A stretch of DNA of 64,000 nucleotides, from the NCBI GenBank assembly GCA_028289365.1, contig JANQQM010000118.1, forward strand, positions 1 through 64,000. The letters are read 5' to 3'. Below are positions 42,925 through 51,953 of the stretch, in pieces (within the stretch, counting starts at the first letter, position 1; every line of letters begins with the position of its first letter). The notes below the pieces were generated by a model. It did no database searches. It saw nothing but the letters and a program-made list of their open reading frames with translations, and was not told the origin of the DNA. The stretch is from Salaquimonas sp. (GTDB lineage: Bacteria > Pseudomonadota > Alphaproteobacteria > Rhizobiales > Rhizobiaceae). A program made the position numbers and the translations under genes.

Positions 42925-43715
42925 TGCTCTTCCCTCCGGAATTTCTCCGCGACAACTTTCCAAGCGTTCCAGTTGTCTTCGAGGTGGCTGATTGAGGTCG
43001 TGCCCGGGATCACGATGATATTTGGCGAGCGGGCGAGCAGCCATGCAATAGCCTGCTTTGGTTTCAGCTTTGCGCCACGCTGCATTGGGTTTGCCCCTAG
43101 CGGCCCATACGGAATGAAGGCAATGTCGTTCTTGGCGGTAAAATCCACCAGGTCTTGTTCTCCAATCTCGGCCATGTTGAAGCGGTTCTGAACACTGGCT
43201 ATGGGCGCAACTGCCAGCGCACGCTTGAGGTCGTTCTTGGTAATGTTGGATAGACCTATATGGCGTATACGGCCGTCAGACTGAGCCTCTGCAAGTGCCG
43301 CCACTGATCTCTCAATTGGAGTATTGGGGTCAACACGGTGAAGCTGGAACAGATCGATCTGATCGCGGCGAAGATTGATCAGTGCCTTGTCTATCTGGCG
43401 CAGAAGCGTATCCCGCGAGCCGTCTGTTACAATGTTTCCCGGTGCGGGTTTATCAACACCGCCCTTGGTGGCAATAACAGCATTTCGTCCTTCAAGCGCT
43501 TCGCCAACAATCTGGTCAGCTGTTTCCGGACCATAAGCCCATGCACTGTCGAAAAATGTGACGCCTAGATCATTGGCACGTCGGAGCAACGCTAGGCCCT
43601 GTTCCCAATCTGGATAGGGACCAAAATTGCTCGGTTGGCCGGTCAGGCGCATGGCCCCGTAACCTAGGCGGTTAACTTTGAGATCTCCACCAATTTTGAA
43701 TGTCTGTAAGGTCAT
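42921..43715 (-). CDS. Aldo/keto reductase
   Basis: This 264-residue NADPH-dependent aldo/keto reductase has the catalytic tetrad D56, Y61, K84 and H126, within FFDSAWAYG, ATKGG and FQLHRV. A C-terminal NADP-binding segment IIVIPGTTSISHLEDN is near residue 232. Length is slightly below the usual 300-320. It is divergent from a LysR gene 98 bases away and co-translated with a small membrane protein. It likely reduces an aldehyde or ketone as part of a LysR-controlled response. Confidence 0.92.
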   Translation of the reverse strand: MTLQTFKIGGDLKVNRLGYGAMRLTGQPSNFGPYPDWEQGLALLRRANDLGVTFFDSAWAYGPETADQIVGEALEGRNAVIATKGGVDKPAPGNIVTDGSRDTLLRQIDKALINLRRDQIDLFQLHRVDPNTPIERSVAALAEAQSDGRIRHIGLSNITKNDLKRALAVAPIASVQNRFNMAEIGEQDLVDFTAKNDIAFIPYGPLGANPMQRGAKLKPKQAIAWLLARSPNIIVIPGTTSISHLEDNWNAWKVVAEKFRREEQ

Positions 43716-43813
43716 CGGTCATCTCCAAAAATGTGTTGCGTTCCATCCAAGATGGCGGATTTCTGATTATTCCTGTAGTGGACGTATCCGAGTATTTGAT
43801 ATACGTATTGCGT

Positions 43814-44734
43814 ATGAGTAAGCCGCTGGACCGTCTCACATTACTTTATACCTTCGTCCGCATCTCGGAGCGCGGTTCGATCAGTGCTGCCGCACGCGAT
43901 CTAGGACTGTCTCAGGCCTCGGCAAGTCGCCAGTTAAAGGAACTGGAAGAGCGTTTCGGAACGCAGCTGATCCGTCGCACGACACACTCGCTTGCCCTCA
44001 CACAGTCAGGAAGGGAGCTGTTGCGCGATGCGCGGGAGATTCTTTCCAGTTGGGAGGCGCTGCAAGAGAAACACGCTGAGAGCAAACTGTCTGTCCAAGG
44101 GCCACTCAAAGTAATTGCTCCCGTCGCGCTCGGGCAGCTTTATCTGGCAGATATTGCACTTGACTATCAGATGCAAAATCCGAAAGTCTCCTTGACCTGG
44201 GAGCTGGACGATCAAGTCATCCGATTTGCAGAATTGGGATGCGATTGCTGGATTAGAATCGGCTCCATACCTGATGATACACTGATTGTAAGAGAGCTTG
44301 GCAGTGTTGAACGAATGATTGTTGCGAACCCCTGCCTGCTTGCGAGCCAGCGATATGAGACACCAGCCGATGTTGAGAAATTGCCATTTGTAGCACTCAC
44401 ACCATTCTACGGAACAAGGATTACCCTGAGCTCGTCGGATCAGAAGAATGTAGAGATCGAACCTGACACCGGGGTGTCAACGAACAACATCTTTGCTGTT
44501 TACAGAGCTGTGCTGAAAGGTGTGGGAGCTGCTGTGTTGCCGAGATGGTTCGTCCAAAGGGAACTTGATGATGGTTCAGTGGTGGACGTTCTGCCAAGAT
44601 GGCGTGCAGCAGAGCTCGAGATCAATGCTGCATACTTGCCTGCAAGGCACCAGCCCAAAAGGATTGAGACGTTCCTCAGGGCGCTTAGCGAAGGAGTTCC
44701 AAAGATACCAGGTGTCCGGAGCAATACAGATTGA
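43814..44734 (+). CDS. LysR-family regulator of the aldo/keto reductase
   Basis: This 306-residue LysR protein has its winged helix at about 1-65 (SISAAARDLGLSQASASRQLKELE) and its effector domain at about 95-300. It resembles the AaeR/DsdC-like group that regulates neighbouring redox genes. I start at the ATG at 43814, which directly follows the palindrome ATACGTAT at 43801-43808; longer frames cross the promoter. It diverges from the aldo/keto reductase gene, its likely target. Confidence 0.9.
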   Translation: MSKPLDRLTLLYTFVRISERGSISAAARDLGLSQASASRQLKELEERFGTQLIRRTTHSLALTQSGRELLRDAREILSSWEALQEKHAESKLSVQGPLKVIAPVALGQLYLADIALDYQMQNPKVSLTWELDDQVIRFAELGCDCWIRIGSIPDDTLIVRELGSVERMIVANPCLLASQRYETPADVEKLPFVALTPFYGTRITLSSSDQKNVEIEPDTGVSTNNIFAVYRAVLKGVGAAVLPRWFVQRELDDGSVVDVLPRWRAAELEINAAYLPARHQPKRIETFLRALSEGVPKIPGVRSNTD

Positions 44735-44804
44735 ACTCAGGCATTGGCTGGATGTCCTTGAGAGATAATCCGGGATCTAAATCGGAATCTGAACGTTGCA
44801 CCTT

Positions 44805-44920
44805 AATGTCCGTTTCGGGCCATTTGCAGACATATTTGACCGACGTGCTTAATGTTGGCTTTTGGGTGACTTTAGACATTTATGAAGTCGGAGCTCATGT
44901 CCGCTTTGTGCTAAAGGCGG
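44805..44920 (+). repeat. Dispersed intergenic repeat, two degenerate copies
   Basis: AATGTCCGTTTCGGGCCATTTGCAGACAT begins at 44805 in two conserved blocks, and CATGTCCGCTTTGTGCTAAAGGCGG follows at 44896. Two copies lie about 90 bases apart in the same space between converging genes. Confidence 0.5.
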
Positions 44921-45014
44921 ATAAGTTCTGAAATTGGTAGGCATCAAAATTTTGAAAAAATGCTTTCTCAAAATCTGTTGAGGCCATTTGCTGATTTGGT
45001 GACTTGTTAGCGGA

Positions 45015-45560
45015 TCAATACGGATCAAACTCGATAATCTGGCAGTTGTCCGGTTTGATACCTGTCAGCGCGTGAATGAAATTTCCGTGTGTCACAACTG
45101 CAGTATTGTGAGCGCTGGTATCGCTGAGAAATTCCCTAAACTCGGCTGCGCGCTCTCGTAGAACTTGATCAGGTTCAACTGAGAAGCCGCGATGGTCTGG
45201 CGTGTCGTTGTGCCACCACACGTCGTCCAAATGATCGAAATCAAAGTGGGGGTAGTCCGTTGCGAGTTGAGGTGGCGGGCGACCAACATCACAGCTGTTT
45301 AATAATTGTTCGCGGACTACCGCATTGATTTCGAATTTTCTCTTAGGTCCGAAAAGCAGCAAAGCGGTCTGCAATGTACGGGTTAGTGGCGAAACGATGA
45401 CACGGTGGATCTCGAGTTCAGAAATCCGGTGTCGTGTTTCGGTTCCCTGGATATGTCCCAATTCAGAAAGTGGGGCGTCAAAAATCATTGGATCCGGCTG
45501 ACTGGGATCATAAACGGCATTAAACTGTGATTGGGCGTGGCGAATGAGGTATATTGTCAC
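45015..45560 (-). CDS. Histidine phosphatase superfamily protein
   Basis: This 181-residue protein has LIRHAQSQFN with R7 and H8 as the phospho-accepting site, a conserved VIVSPLTRTLQTA helix near residue 55, and the second histidine in VVTHGNFIHAL near 160. It matches the plant/fungal-like phosphoglycerate-mutase group found in many proteobacteria. The gene stands alone between a LysR gene and cytochrome b561. The substrate is unknown. Confidence 0.85.
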   Translation of the reverse strand: MTIYLIRHAQSQFNAVYDPSQPDPMIFDAPLSELGHIQGTETRHRISELEIHRVIVSPLTRTLQTALLLFGPKRKFEINAVVREQLLNSCDVGRPPPQLATDYPHFDFDHLDDVWWHNDTPDHRGFSVEPDQVLRERAAEFREFLSDTSAHNTAVVTHGNFIHALTGIKPDNCQIIEFDPY

Positions 45561-45755
45561 GAAAGAGCCTCTGGATGTGGGAATATGTGAATACGCTGTG
45601 ATCGTGACAAATGTCCATCCAGATTGTTGCAGTATCTGCTGTTAATGCCGGCCACATCGCAGTTCTTGACCTATTTTAGGGCCGCTCGTAGGACTCCCAT
45701 GCAATTCTGTTGAGTTGTTACACTGAACGCAAATTAACCGCATGTATCTCGGCAT

Positions 45756-46304
45756 TCATTTCTTGCCCTCGCGGCCGAACCACATTCGCCGCAGTGTCGC
45801 GTCATGTTTTACGAAATGATGATTAAGTGCCGCCCCTGCATGAATGACAAGCAAGGCGACCATCAACCTCGCGCCCAACCCATGAGGGATACGCGGCGGG
45901 TACAGATTGAAGTCTGGCAAAGGTCCTTGTGCAGCGCCAAACAGAATTGCTCCCGCGCCAGATAGCAAGAGCATACCAATGCCGCTTGCCACCATGCCCA
46001 AGATAATGATGTAGAAGAGAACATGAACCGCTTTGGCCGCCAATTCTTGCCAACGGGGTTCATCCCCGACCGGCGCAGGTTTTACATCATACCACCGCCA
46101 CCAGATGATCCGAAAAATCGTCAGCAGCAGGATTGCAATACCCAACGGTACATGCATCCGCAGCATGTCCGCCTTCGCCATAGGGTCGATCGTCTGGCCC
46201 GCACGAAACCCTGAACCAAGTAGCATCAGGATGAGCATCGCAGACAACCAGTGAATGGATATTGCCACAGTACCGTATCTTGTTTTTGTGCTTTTCAACG
46301 ACAT
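45756..46304 (-). CDS. Cytochrome b561 family protein
   Basis: This 182-residue inner-membrane protein has four predicted helices. Histidines placed to bind two haems are H18 (SIHWL), H51 (RMHVPLG), H94 (AVHVLFY) and H155 (VIHAGAALNHH). It can pass electrons between quinone and a periplasmic partner. It is encoded just downstream of an ABM-like gene that is divergent from a MarR gene with a strong operator, so the pair is probably induced together by redox or chemical stress. GAGGAAAA precedes the start. Confidence 0.92.
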   Translation of the reverse strand: MSLKSTKTRYGTVAISIHWLSAMLILMLLGSGFRAGQTIDPMAKADMLRMHVPLGIAILLLTIFRIIWWRWYDVKPAPVGDEPRWQELAAKAVHVLFYIIILGMVASGIGMLLLSGAGAILFGAAQGPLPDFNLYPPRIPHGLGARLMVALLVIHAGAALNHHFVKHDATLRRMWFGREGKK

Positions 46305-46330
46305 GGTGTTTTCCTCTGCCAGGTGTCACG

Positions 46331-46699
46331 TCAAGCCACACAACAATTTGGAACCGCAATTTTCTCGAAGAGATGGGGCGCTGTGACTGCGCTAGACGGA
46401 TAGTGCCCGAGCGCGTTCTGGAATTCCGGGTTTGAGAATGCTGCCTTGAAGTCTGCAACCGAACCCCAGATGGCGTAATTCAGATACATGCTGCTTCCGC
46501 CGACAGCCTTGTGCAATTGCGTGCTGATATAGCCCGGTTGCTTTTTCATCCAGAGTGCGTCGGCCCTCCAGGCCTCGACCATGGCGTCCTGATCATCAGG
46601 ATCGACTGTGAACAGGTTGACCAGCACAACAGGACCAGCCTCGATGTCCAGTTGTTGTTGTATAGGGAATCCGGGATCGAGCGGCTTGATATTGACCAT
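46331..46699 (-). CDS. Antibiotic biosynthesis monooxygenase (ABM)-like protein
   Basis: This 122-residue protein has a dimeric alpha/beta-barrel fold, with VVLVNLFTVDPDDQDAMVEAW near residue 24 and a GYISTQLHKAV strand near 56. Relatives include quinol monooxygenases and heme-degrading enzymes, but activity cannot be read from sequence. AAGGAAAG precedes the ATG at 46699. It is the first gene of a MarR-linked unit and is followed by cytochrome b561 after 26 bases. Confidence 0.82.
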   Translation of the reverse strand: MVNIKPLDPGFPIQQQLDIEAGPVVLVNLFTVDPDDQDAMVEAWRADALWMKKQPGYISTQLHKAVGGSSMYLNYAIWGSVADFKAAFSNPEFQNALGHYPSSAVTAPHLFEKIAVPNCCVA

Positions 46700-46734
46700 T
46701 TGTCTTTCCTTCAGCATTGGATTAATATGGTGTT

Positions 46735-46781
46735 ATGTTGTCATATATAGGTCATCTAAATATTATGACAACATATTGTCA
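46735..46781. promoter_or_regulatory. MarR operator region
   Basis: A perfect palindrome TGACAA-CATA-TTGTCA lies at 46766-46781, 22 bases before the MarR start. Its arm also forms an 11-base inverted match with ATGTTGTCATA at 46735-46745. The two sites cover the gap between the divergent MarR and ABM-like genes, so one regulator could control both. Confidence 0.65.
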
Positions 46782-46802
46782 ATAAATTTCTTAGGGATTC
46801 TT

Positions 46803-47273
46803 ATGGCGAATGATCAATGGACAGAAGCTGGAGAAGCTTTAACGGCGCTTATTCTGGATGTGTTCAAGCTAAACGGACGACTACTGGTTGCTGGTGATCG
46901 GCTGGTCGCCAAACTTGGGCTAACCAGTGCTCGATGGCAGGTACTGGGAGCAATCGCCTATGCCGAACGACCGGAATCCGTAGCCTGGCATGCGAGGACA
47001 ATGGGTGTTCATCGACAGGGTATTCAGCGCATTGTCAATGAATTGGAGAAGGAAGGCATTGTTGGGTTCCAACCCAATCCGCACCACAAGCGGGCCCACC
47101 TGGTTCTACTGACATCAAAAGGCCAAGAACTGTTTGAAGCTGCCCTCGCATTGCAAATACCTTGGGTAAATGATCTCGCGAGCGATCTCAATCTAAAGGA
47201 CATTGCAGCGACGAGACGCGTGATGGAACAGCTGAAGTCCAGCCTTGAGCAACAGATCGAATCCAATTCTTGA
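46803..47273 (+). CDS. MarR-family regulator of the ABM/cytochrome b561 unit
   Basis: This 156-residue MarR protein has its winged helix at about 50-115, with the recognition region SVAWHARTMGVHRQGIQRIVNELE and wing NPHHKRAHLVLLT. Helices at both ends form the dimer. The ATG at 46803 comes after the TGACAA-TTGTCA palindrome; an upstream in-frame ATG would include the operator. It probably represses itself and the divergent ABM-like and b561 genes until a phenolic or oxidant ligand binds. Confidence 0.9.
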   Translation: MANDQWTEAGEALTALILDVFKLNGRLLVAGDRLVAKLGLTSARWQVLGAIAYAERPESVAWHARTMGVHRQGIQRIVNELEKEGIVGFQPNPHHKRAHLVLLTSKGQELFEAALALQIPWVNDLASDLNLKDIAATRRVMEQLKSSLEQQIESNS

Positions 47274-47305
47274 GATGAACTTAAGGACCTTTCTCCAAAT
47301 GCTTC

Positions 47306-47333
47306 ATGTCCGCTTTCGGCCCAAAGCTGCCAT
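47306..47333 (+). repeat. Dispersed intergenic repeat, copy after MarR gene
   Basis: The core ATGTCCGCTTTCGGCCC is followed by AAAGCTGCC. A downstream AAAAAGCCGACATTCG at about 47369 may be the remnant of the closing arm. Confidence 0.5.
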
Positions 47334-47543
47334 TGGGGCCTTTGCCAATTATCGCGGTTCGATATCCAAAAAGCCGACATTCGATGGTGACAAATTCTTT
47401 ATGTCATTAGATGACTTCGAAGCCGAAGGAGAAGCGCCAAGTTTGTGATGCGGACGCCCGCAGCAATAAGGAAGTGCCCCCAATGAAACTACCTACAGTC
47501 TCCAGTGTTAACGCCGACTGCAATAACAGCTGAATATGCTGGC

Positions 47544-48470
47544 TTAGTTCGCGTGTCCTTCGCTGCCGGCGGCCACACTTTTCTTCCGCCCCAGCACATA
47601 TTCGCGCTGGATCACATAAAGCCCACTGCTAACAATTACGCTGGCACCTATCATCGTCCAATGATCTGGAAAATGGCCGAATACAATGTATCCGATTGCC
47701 GTGGCTGCCAGAAGAAGCGTATAATTGAAGGGCTGCAAGACCGATGCGGGGGCAACCTTCAATGCCGTAATGAGCAGGAAATGTGCCGATGCACCAACGA
47801 CGCCGATAGCGGCCAACATCATCCATGCGTTGGTTGTTGGCCAGACCCAAAAAAAAGGCGCTGCAAACGACGTTACGACTAGTCCGACAACACCGACATA
47901 AACAAGTGACACCTCGCCGCTGTCATGTCGGCTGACAATCCGCGTCATAATATTGTAGAGCGCAAAGGCAAATGCAGCAGCAAGAGCGACCAAAGAGCCA
48001 GGTTGCAATACGGTTAACCCGGGTCGCAAGATCAACAATACGCCGACAAAGCAAGCGCCGACTGCAAGCCAGCGCCGGACGCCAACATACTCCCGTAAGA
48101 TCACCGCTGAAAGTGCGGTGACCATTAGCGGGAATGTGGCCATCAATGCGTGAGTGTCAGCCAGGGGAAGCAGACCCACAGCCACAACAAATAATATCAT
48201 GTCGAGCAACAACATCAGCGATCGCCCGATCTGAAGGAGTGGTCGAGCACTTTTCGTCGATTTTATTAGCGGCCCCTTTCGCCGGGCAAGGGCCAGCGCG
48301 AATGCGCTGAAGAAAATGAAGCGGACCCAAAGGATTTGCGGCGCGGAATATTCGACTGTCAGCACCTTGATAACCGCATCATGCGCTGCAAAAACCACCA
48401 TCGCAACAATCGTCAACAGGATCCCACGAACAGGATTGTTATCGCTGGTATGAGATACTGGATCGGCCAA
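47544..48470 (-). CDS. DMT-superfamily EamA transporter
   Basis: This 308-residue inner-membrane protein has ten predicted helices in two EamA repeats; the second starts near residue 165. It probably exports a small metabolite or amino acid. The start is a TTG at 48470 with AAGG upstream; the next candidate is an internal methionine inside the first helix, so TTG is preferred. It stands alone. The region upstream (48471-48678) is non-coding and ends in the LysE remnant. Confidence 0.88.
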   Translation of the reverse strand: MADPVSHTSDNNPVRGILLTIVAMVVFAAHDAVIKVLTVEYSAPQILWVRFIFFSAFALALARRKGPLIKSTKSARPLLQIGRSLMLLLDMILFVVAVGLLPLADTHALMATFPLMVTALSAVILREYVGVRRWLAVGACFVGVLLILRPGLTVLQPGSLVALAAAFAFALYNIMTRIVSRHDSGEVSLVYVGVVGLVVTSFAAPFFWVWPTTNAWMMLAAIGVVGASAHFLLITALKVAPASVLQPFNYTLLLAATAIGYIVFGHFPDHWTMIGASVIVSSGLYVIQREYVLGRKKSVAAGSEGHAN

Positions 48471-48678
48471 GCGGGAAGCCTTTTCGACGTGCGGCGCAAT
48501 GGTGTTTGGCCGGCCTGAAAATCTAACCAGCTCTGTGACGTTTAGCGGACATTGGTCGTCAGAACCAGCAACCGTAGCGCAGGTAACTGTAAGTTCCCAT
48601 AAGATTGTTCACTCGACACCATTCTGAAAAGAAGAACCTGCGACACCTGCCATTCGCAACGTAGTCAGATGACGTTGG

Positions 48679-48987
48679 TTACTGACGATAGGTAGCTATC
48701 TTGTAGGCTGCGAAGCTGAAGAAGAGCCCGGTTGACCCTTGAATCCACCGACGAGCGCCTTGATACGCCATAACGACGGGTGCAGTAGAAAATGTAACCG
48801 CATAGAGAACGTGAACAGCCAGCGACAGTATTGTCGCGATCAAGATGAGTGCCATACCAACCCACATAGGCGCCTCATTGCCAAGACCAATGGCAACAAT
48901 CGCGATCCATGAATTGAACATTTGGGCGCGGTACAAACGGCAAACCCTTGCACGTCCCTCAGGCGCGTACTTGAGATTGAAGACCAT
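48679..48987 (-). pseudogene. C-terminal remnant of a LysE/RhtB exporter
   Basis: A 102-residue frame matches only the second half of LysE-family exporters. It has the helix segment APMWVGMALILIATILSLAV near residue 40 and the closing GARRWIQGSTGLFFSFAAYK segment near 77. Full proteins have about 205 residues, and the N-terminal half with the NPK motif is missing: only 84 bases separate this from the next gene. No ribosome site was seen. It is probably a decayed, truncated gene. Confidence 0.6.
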
Positions 48988-49071
48988 ATGCAGTTGCAGA
49001 TGTTGTCATTGTATACCTAAATTGCATCGGGCCGCAGATGACTGCAGCCCGTTAGTATTGCGATGTATATT

Positions 49072-49440
49072 TTATGCTGCCACGACGCTGTTATCGGGCT
49101 GGTGTAATCCAACCACGACGAGGACCGTGAGGCCAAGCACCATGTAGTACCAGAACTCAATCCCCGTGAAGCCAAATACCAATGGCGCGATAACGAACAC
49201 AATTCCGACGAGGCCATCCACAGCAAGGTGTAGGCTGTAGGGCAGAACTCGGAAGATACCCAGATGGTGGTCGGTGAGCACCGTCAAAAAGAGGGCAGCA
49301 ATCCCTGTCGCGATCGACAACCAGAACGCCAGAATATTGCCTCCTCCAAGGCCAAACAGGAATGGCATTGTTATGAGACCAAGTGCGACTGGATAGTCGA
49401 GGTATGCGTGAATTGACTTGGTAATGAAACGTGGGAACAT
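49072..49440 (-). CDS. SPW-repeat-like small membrane protein
   Basis: This 122-residue protein has four predicted helices. The opening KSIHAYLDYPVALGLITMPFL pattern and the later GIEFWYYMVLGLTVLVVVGL are typical of a family of small membrane proteins found in many bacteria and of the SPW repeat. AAGGATGAG precedes the start. It lies downstream of the AraC gene on the same strand. Function unknown; it may respond to stress like the neighbouring genes. Confidence 0.75.
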   Translation of the reverse strand: MFPRFITKSIHAYLDYPVALGLITMPFLFGLGGGNILAFWLSIATGIAALFLTVLTDHHLGIFRVLPYSLHLAVDGLVGIVFVIAPLVFGFTGIEFWYYMVLGLTVLVVVGLHQPDNSVVAA

Positions 49441-49547
49441 GATTTTCTCATCCTTTCGCAGTTTGCTGACTTGCAGCGATGGAAGAGAAATAGGTGTTGA
49501 ATATCGTGCAAACTATGCGCGAACGTTCCTATTTTTATGCAGATCGT

Positions 49548-50504
49548 TCATGTATTTGAATGAAAGGCGATATTGGATTTTCTGAATCCGGCAGGAGTCA
49601 ACCCAGTCTCCTTCTTAAAAACACGAGCAAAAGCTGAATCAGATGCATAGCCGGCACCTTCAGCGGCATCTGTCAGCGTGTTCTTTGGAACCATGAGCAG
49701 CTTCTTGGCGACTTCCATGCGCCACGCAGTGACATATTCCATTGGGGTCATCGCCATTTTCTTCTGAAACAAGACCGCAAAACTGGTTCTGGACATTCCC
49801 GCAACCCGGGCCAGGGCCTCCACCGTCCAGTGCTCATGGGGTGATTTGTGAAAGGTATCCAGCGCTCTCCGCAGGTTGATATCAGAGAATGCACCAAGTC
49901 CCCATTCGGGAGCCTCGTTACTCTCGATGAAACTGCGAATGGCTTGCGCCAGGATGGCTTCGGACATTTTGAGAGCAATCAGATCACCTCCAATTCGCTG
50001 ACCGCCGGTCTCATCACCGATGACTCGCAACGTAGCCTCCATCCATTTCCCTGCCGTTTCTCCGTAGTTCTTGAGGTGAATGAAGGGCGGGAGACGCTCC
50101 ATCAATACGTGTTTTGCGTGAGGCTCAAATGAGAAGTGACCACAAATAAGTTGGGTGTCCCGGTCATCCTCATCTCCACCGTAGACCAAAACTCCTGTTC
50201 CTGTGAAACCCGACCGTTCAATAACGGTATCGAGCGGCAGAACACTATTCCTTGTTTCCGGTGCGCAATAGAGTTTGTGCGAGGCGCCATGGGGAATGAT
50301 GAGAAGATCGCCCTGCGCCAAAGCAACCGGCTTTTCGCAACCTTCCACTTCAATAAGGCAATTCCCGCGATGGGCGAAATGGAACCGAGCAACATTTTCA
50401 AATGATGGAACTTCGATTCCCCATGGAGAGGTCAGAGATGTACGGAAATATAGTGTTCCGCGCATGGAAAGGTTGGTGAGGATGTCACTGAGAAGATCAA
50501 GCAT
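49548..50504 (-). CDS. AraC-family regulator with cupin sensor domain
   Basis: This 318-residue AraC protein has an N-terminal AraC-type cupin (Cupin_6, about 1-195) with HFAHRGNCLIEVEG and IIPHGASHKL strands. The C-terminal pair of helix-turn-helices (about 215-310) contains VEALARVAGMSRTSFAVLFQKK and the GYASDSAFARVFKKETGLTPAGFRK signature. I start at the ATG at 50504; an ATG 22 codons upstream extends into the promoter region. It is divergent from the DUF4142-cupredoxin operon, 135 bases away. Confidence 0.9.
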   Translation of the reverse strand: MLDLLSDILTNLSMRGTLYFRTSLTSPWGIEVPSFENVARFHFAHRGNCLIEVEGCEKPVALAQGDLLIIPHGASHKLYCAPETRNSVLPLDTVIERSGFTGTGVLVYGGDEDDRDTQLICGHFSFEPHAKHVLMERLPPFIHLKNYGETAGKWMEATLRVIGDETGGQRIGGDLIALKMSEAILAQAIRSFIESNEAPEWGLGAFSDINLRRALDTFHKSPHEHWTVEALARVAGMSRTSFAVLFQKKMAMTPMEYVTAWRMEVAKKLLMVPKNTLTDAAEGAGYASDSAFARVFKKETGLTPAGFRKSNIAFHSNT

Positions 50505-50639
50505 GCAGAAGAAATATATGATTATCTGGCTTTGTACAGAGTCTTGAACGATCTGCACAATAATCTGCATGATCTGGCATGTCTAGCAGCCTGCTCCGGT
50601 TGTATCCAAGAGTTGTGGAAATCAAAACCGGAGTAAACC

Positions 50640-51164
50640 ATGAAAAAGCTATTAGCTGGAATTGCTATCTGTGGAATGTTGTTTGCAACACAGGCAGCTG
50701 CAAACGATCCCGCCGAATTGAGCGATGTGGAAATCGCGCATGTCGCCTACACCGCCGACAACCTCGACATTCGTTATGCTCATTTGGCGCTTGCGAAATC
50801 CAAGAATCCTGAAGTGCGCAAGTTTGCGAAAACGATGATCCGCGATCATGAAGCCGTCAATGAGCAAGCTCTGGCCCTGCTGGATAAACTGGGCGCGCAG
50901 GCAAAGGACAACTTCCTGAGCCAAAAGCTGAACCAGGATGGCGATGCGATCATTGAGAAGTTCAGTACGCTTAGCGGTGCCGAGTTTGACAAGGCCTATG
51001 CCGAAAACGAACTCGCTTACCACAAGGCTGTCAACGCTCTCGTTGGCGATGTCTTCATTCCGAATATCGAGAACGCCGAGGTTAAGGCATTATTTGAAGA
51101 AGGCCTGAAAATCTTCAAGGCTCATGAAGCTCATGCCGAGATGATGGTCGAGGCCCTGAACTGA
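50640..51164 (+). CDS. DUF4142 ferritin-like periplasmic protein
   Basis: This 174-residue exported protein has a signal peptide at 1-21 (ending QAAA) and a four-helix bundle of DUF4142 type. The segment SKNPEVRKFAKTMIRDHEAVNEQ near residue 55 and AHEAHAEMM near the C-terminus carry histidines and acidic residues that could bind metal. It overlaps the cupredoxin gene by one base (TGATG). Both products act outside the cytoplasm, perhaps in copper or oxidative stress handling. Confidence 0.85.
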   Translation: MKKLLAGIAICGMLFATQAAANDPAELSDVEIAHVAYTADNLDIRYAHLALAKSKNPEVRKFAKTMIRDHEAVNEQALALLDKLGAQAKDNFLSQKLNQDGDAIIEKFSTLSGAEFDKAYAENELAYHKAVNALVGDVFIPNIENAEVKALFEEGLKIFKAHEAHAEMMVEALN

Positions 51165-51511
51165 TGGCATCAAAAACCATTCGCAGAGATGTTCTGGTTG
51201 GGGCGGCAGCATGGGCTGGCGCTCTGGCCATTTCCGGCAGCAGAGTTTTGGCAACAGCGCAAAAAATCCACGACATCAAGATCAAGTCCTTCAAGTTCGA
51301 ACCGCAGCACATCGTCGTCAAAGTCGGTGATACCATTCGATGGATCAACGAGGATCTGGCACCTCATACCGCTACTGCGACTGAAGCAAGTTGGGATACC
51401 GGGGAAATTGCCAAAGGCGATACGCGATCGATTGAATTTACAGACGGGATGGCAACCAGCTATTATTGTGCATTCCACCCTCACATGAAGGGCACAATAG
51501 AAGTGACCTGA
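51164..51511 (+). CDS. Tat-exported cupredoxin (plastocyanin/amicyanin-like)
   Basis: This 115-residue blue-copper protein has a twin-arginine signal (TIRRDVLVGAAAWAGAL, cleavage near residue 32). Type-1 copper ligands are visible: one histidine in PHTAT near residue 67, and Cys-His-Met in YYCAFHPHMKG near 101. It can carry single electrons in the periplasm. It is translationally coupled to the DUF4142 gene, and the AraC protein encoded opposite may control both. Confidence 0.9.
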   Translation: MASKTIRRDVLVGAAAWAGALAISGSRVLATAQKIHDIKIKSFKFEPQHIVVKVGDTIRWINEDLAPHTATATEASWDTGEIAKGDTRSIEFTDGMATSYYCAFHPHMKGTIEVT

Positions 51512-51953
51512 ACTGACCGGTGTCAATTCGGGCGTTTACTCGCATTCCAATTGCGTTCAATAACAGCTCCAGTTTGTTGTTCGCGGCAATGCAGCAGGAA
51601 AGTTCTGAAACTATGTGATCGTAAACGGCAGCTAAGGGCCGAAATCAACACTATGCTTATGGAAACTGCTGCAGAGCGGCTAATTTCTCTATCGAGCCCA
51701 TAGGAGTCATCGAATGCTTGTCGAAATTTGAACAGCCTCGCTGTGTTGCGCTGGTCAATTTTGGTAAATAACTGGCGTCAAAGTTTGTTGGCTAAGGTAC
51801 AATCGAACGTTCAATTCGTTGGACCTGCCCGTTTATTGAACAGGGGACGTTGCGTAGTCCGCTGAATAGAATCAGCAGGAAATTCTCACCATAACAGGGA
51901 CAAAAGCCACATGAGGGGTTGATTTTCACATGATACGTGCATATACACGTATC
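51512..51953. other. Intergenic region upstream of a MarR gene
   Basis: About 440 bases without a supported gene. It contains a degenerate repeat copy in reverse orientation at 51624-51646 (AACGGCAGCTAAGGGCCGAAA) and ends with the MarR operator palindrome. Confidence 0.5.
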
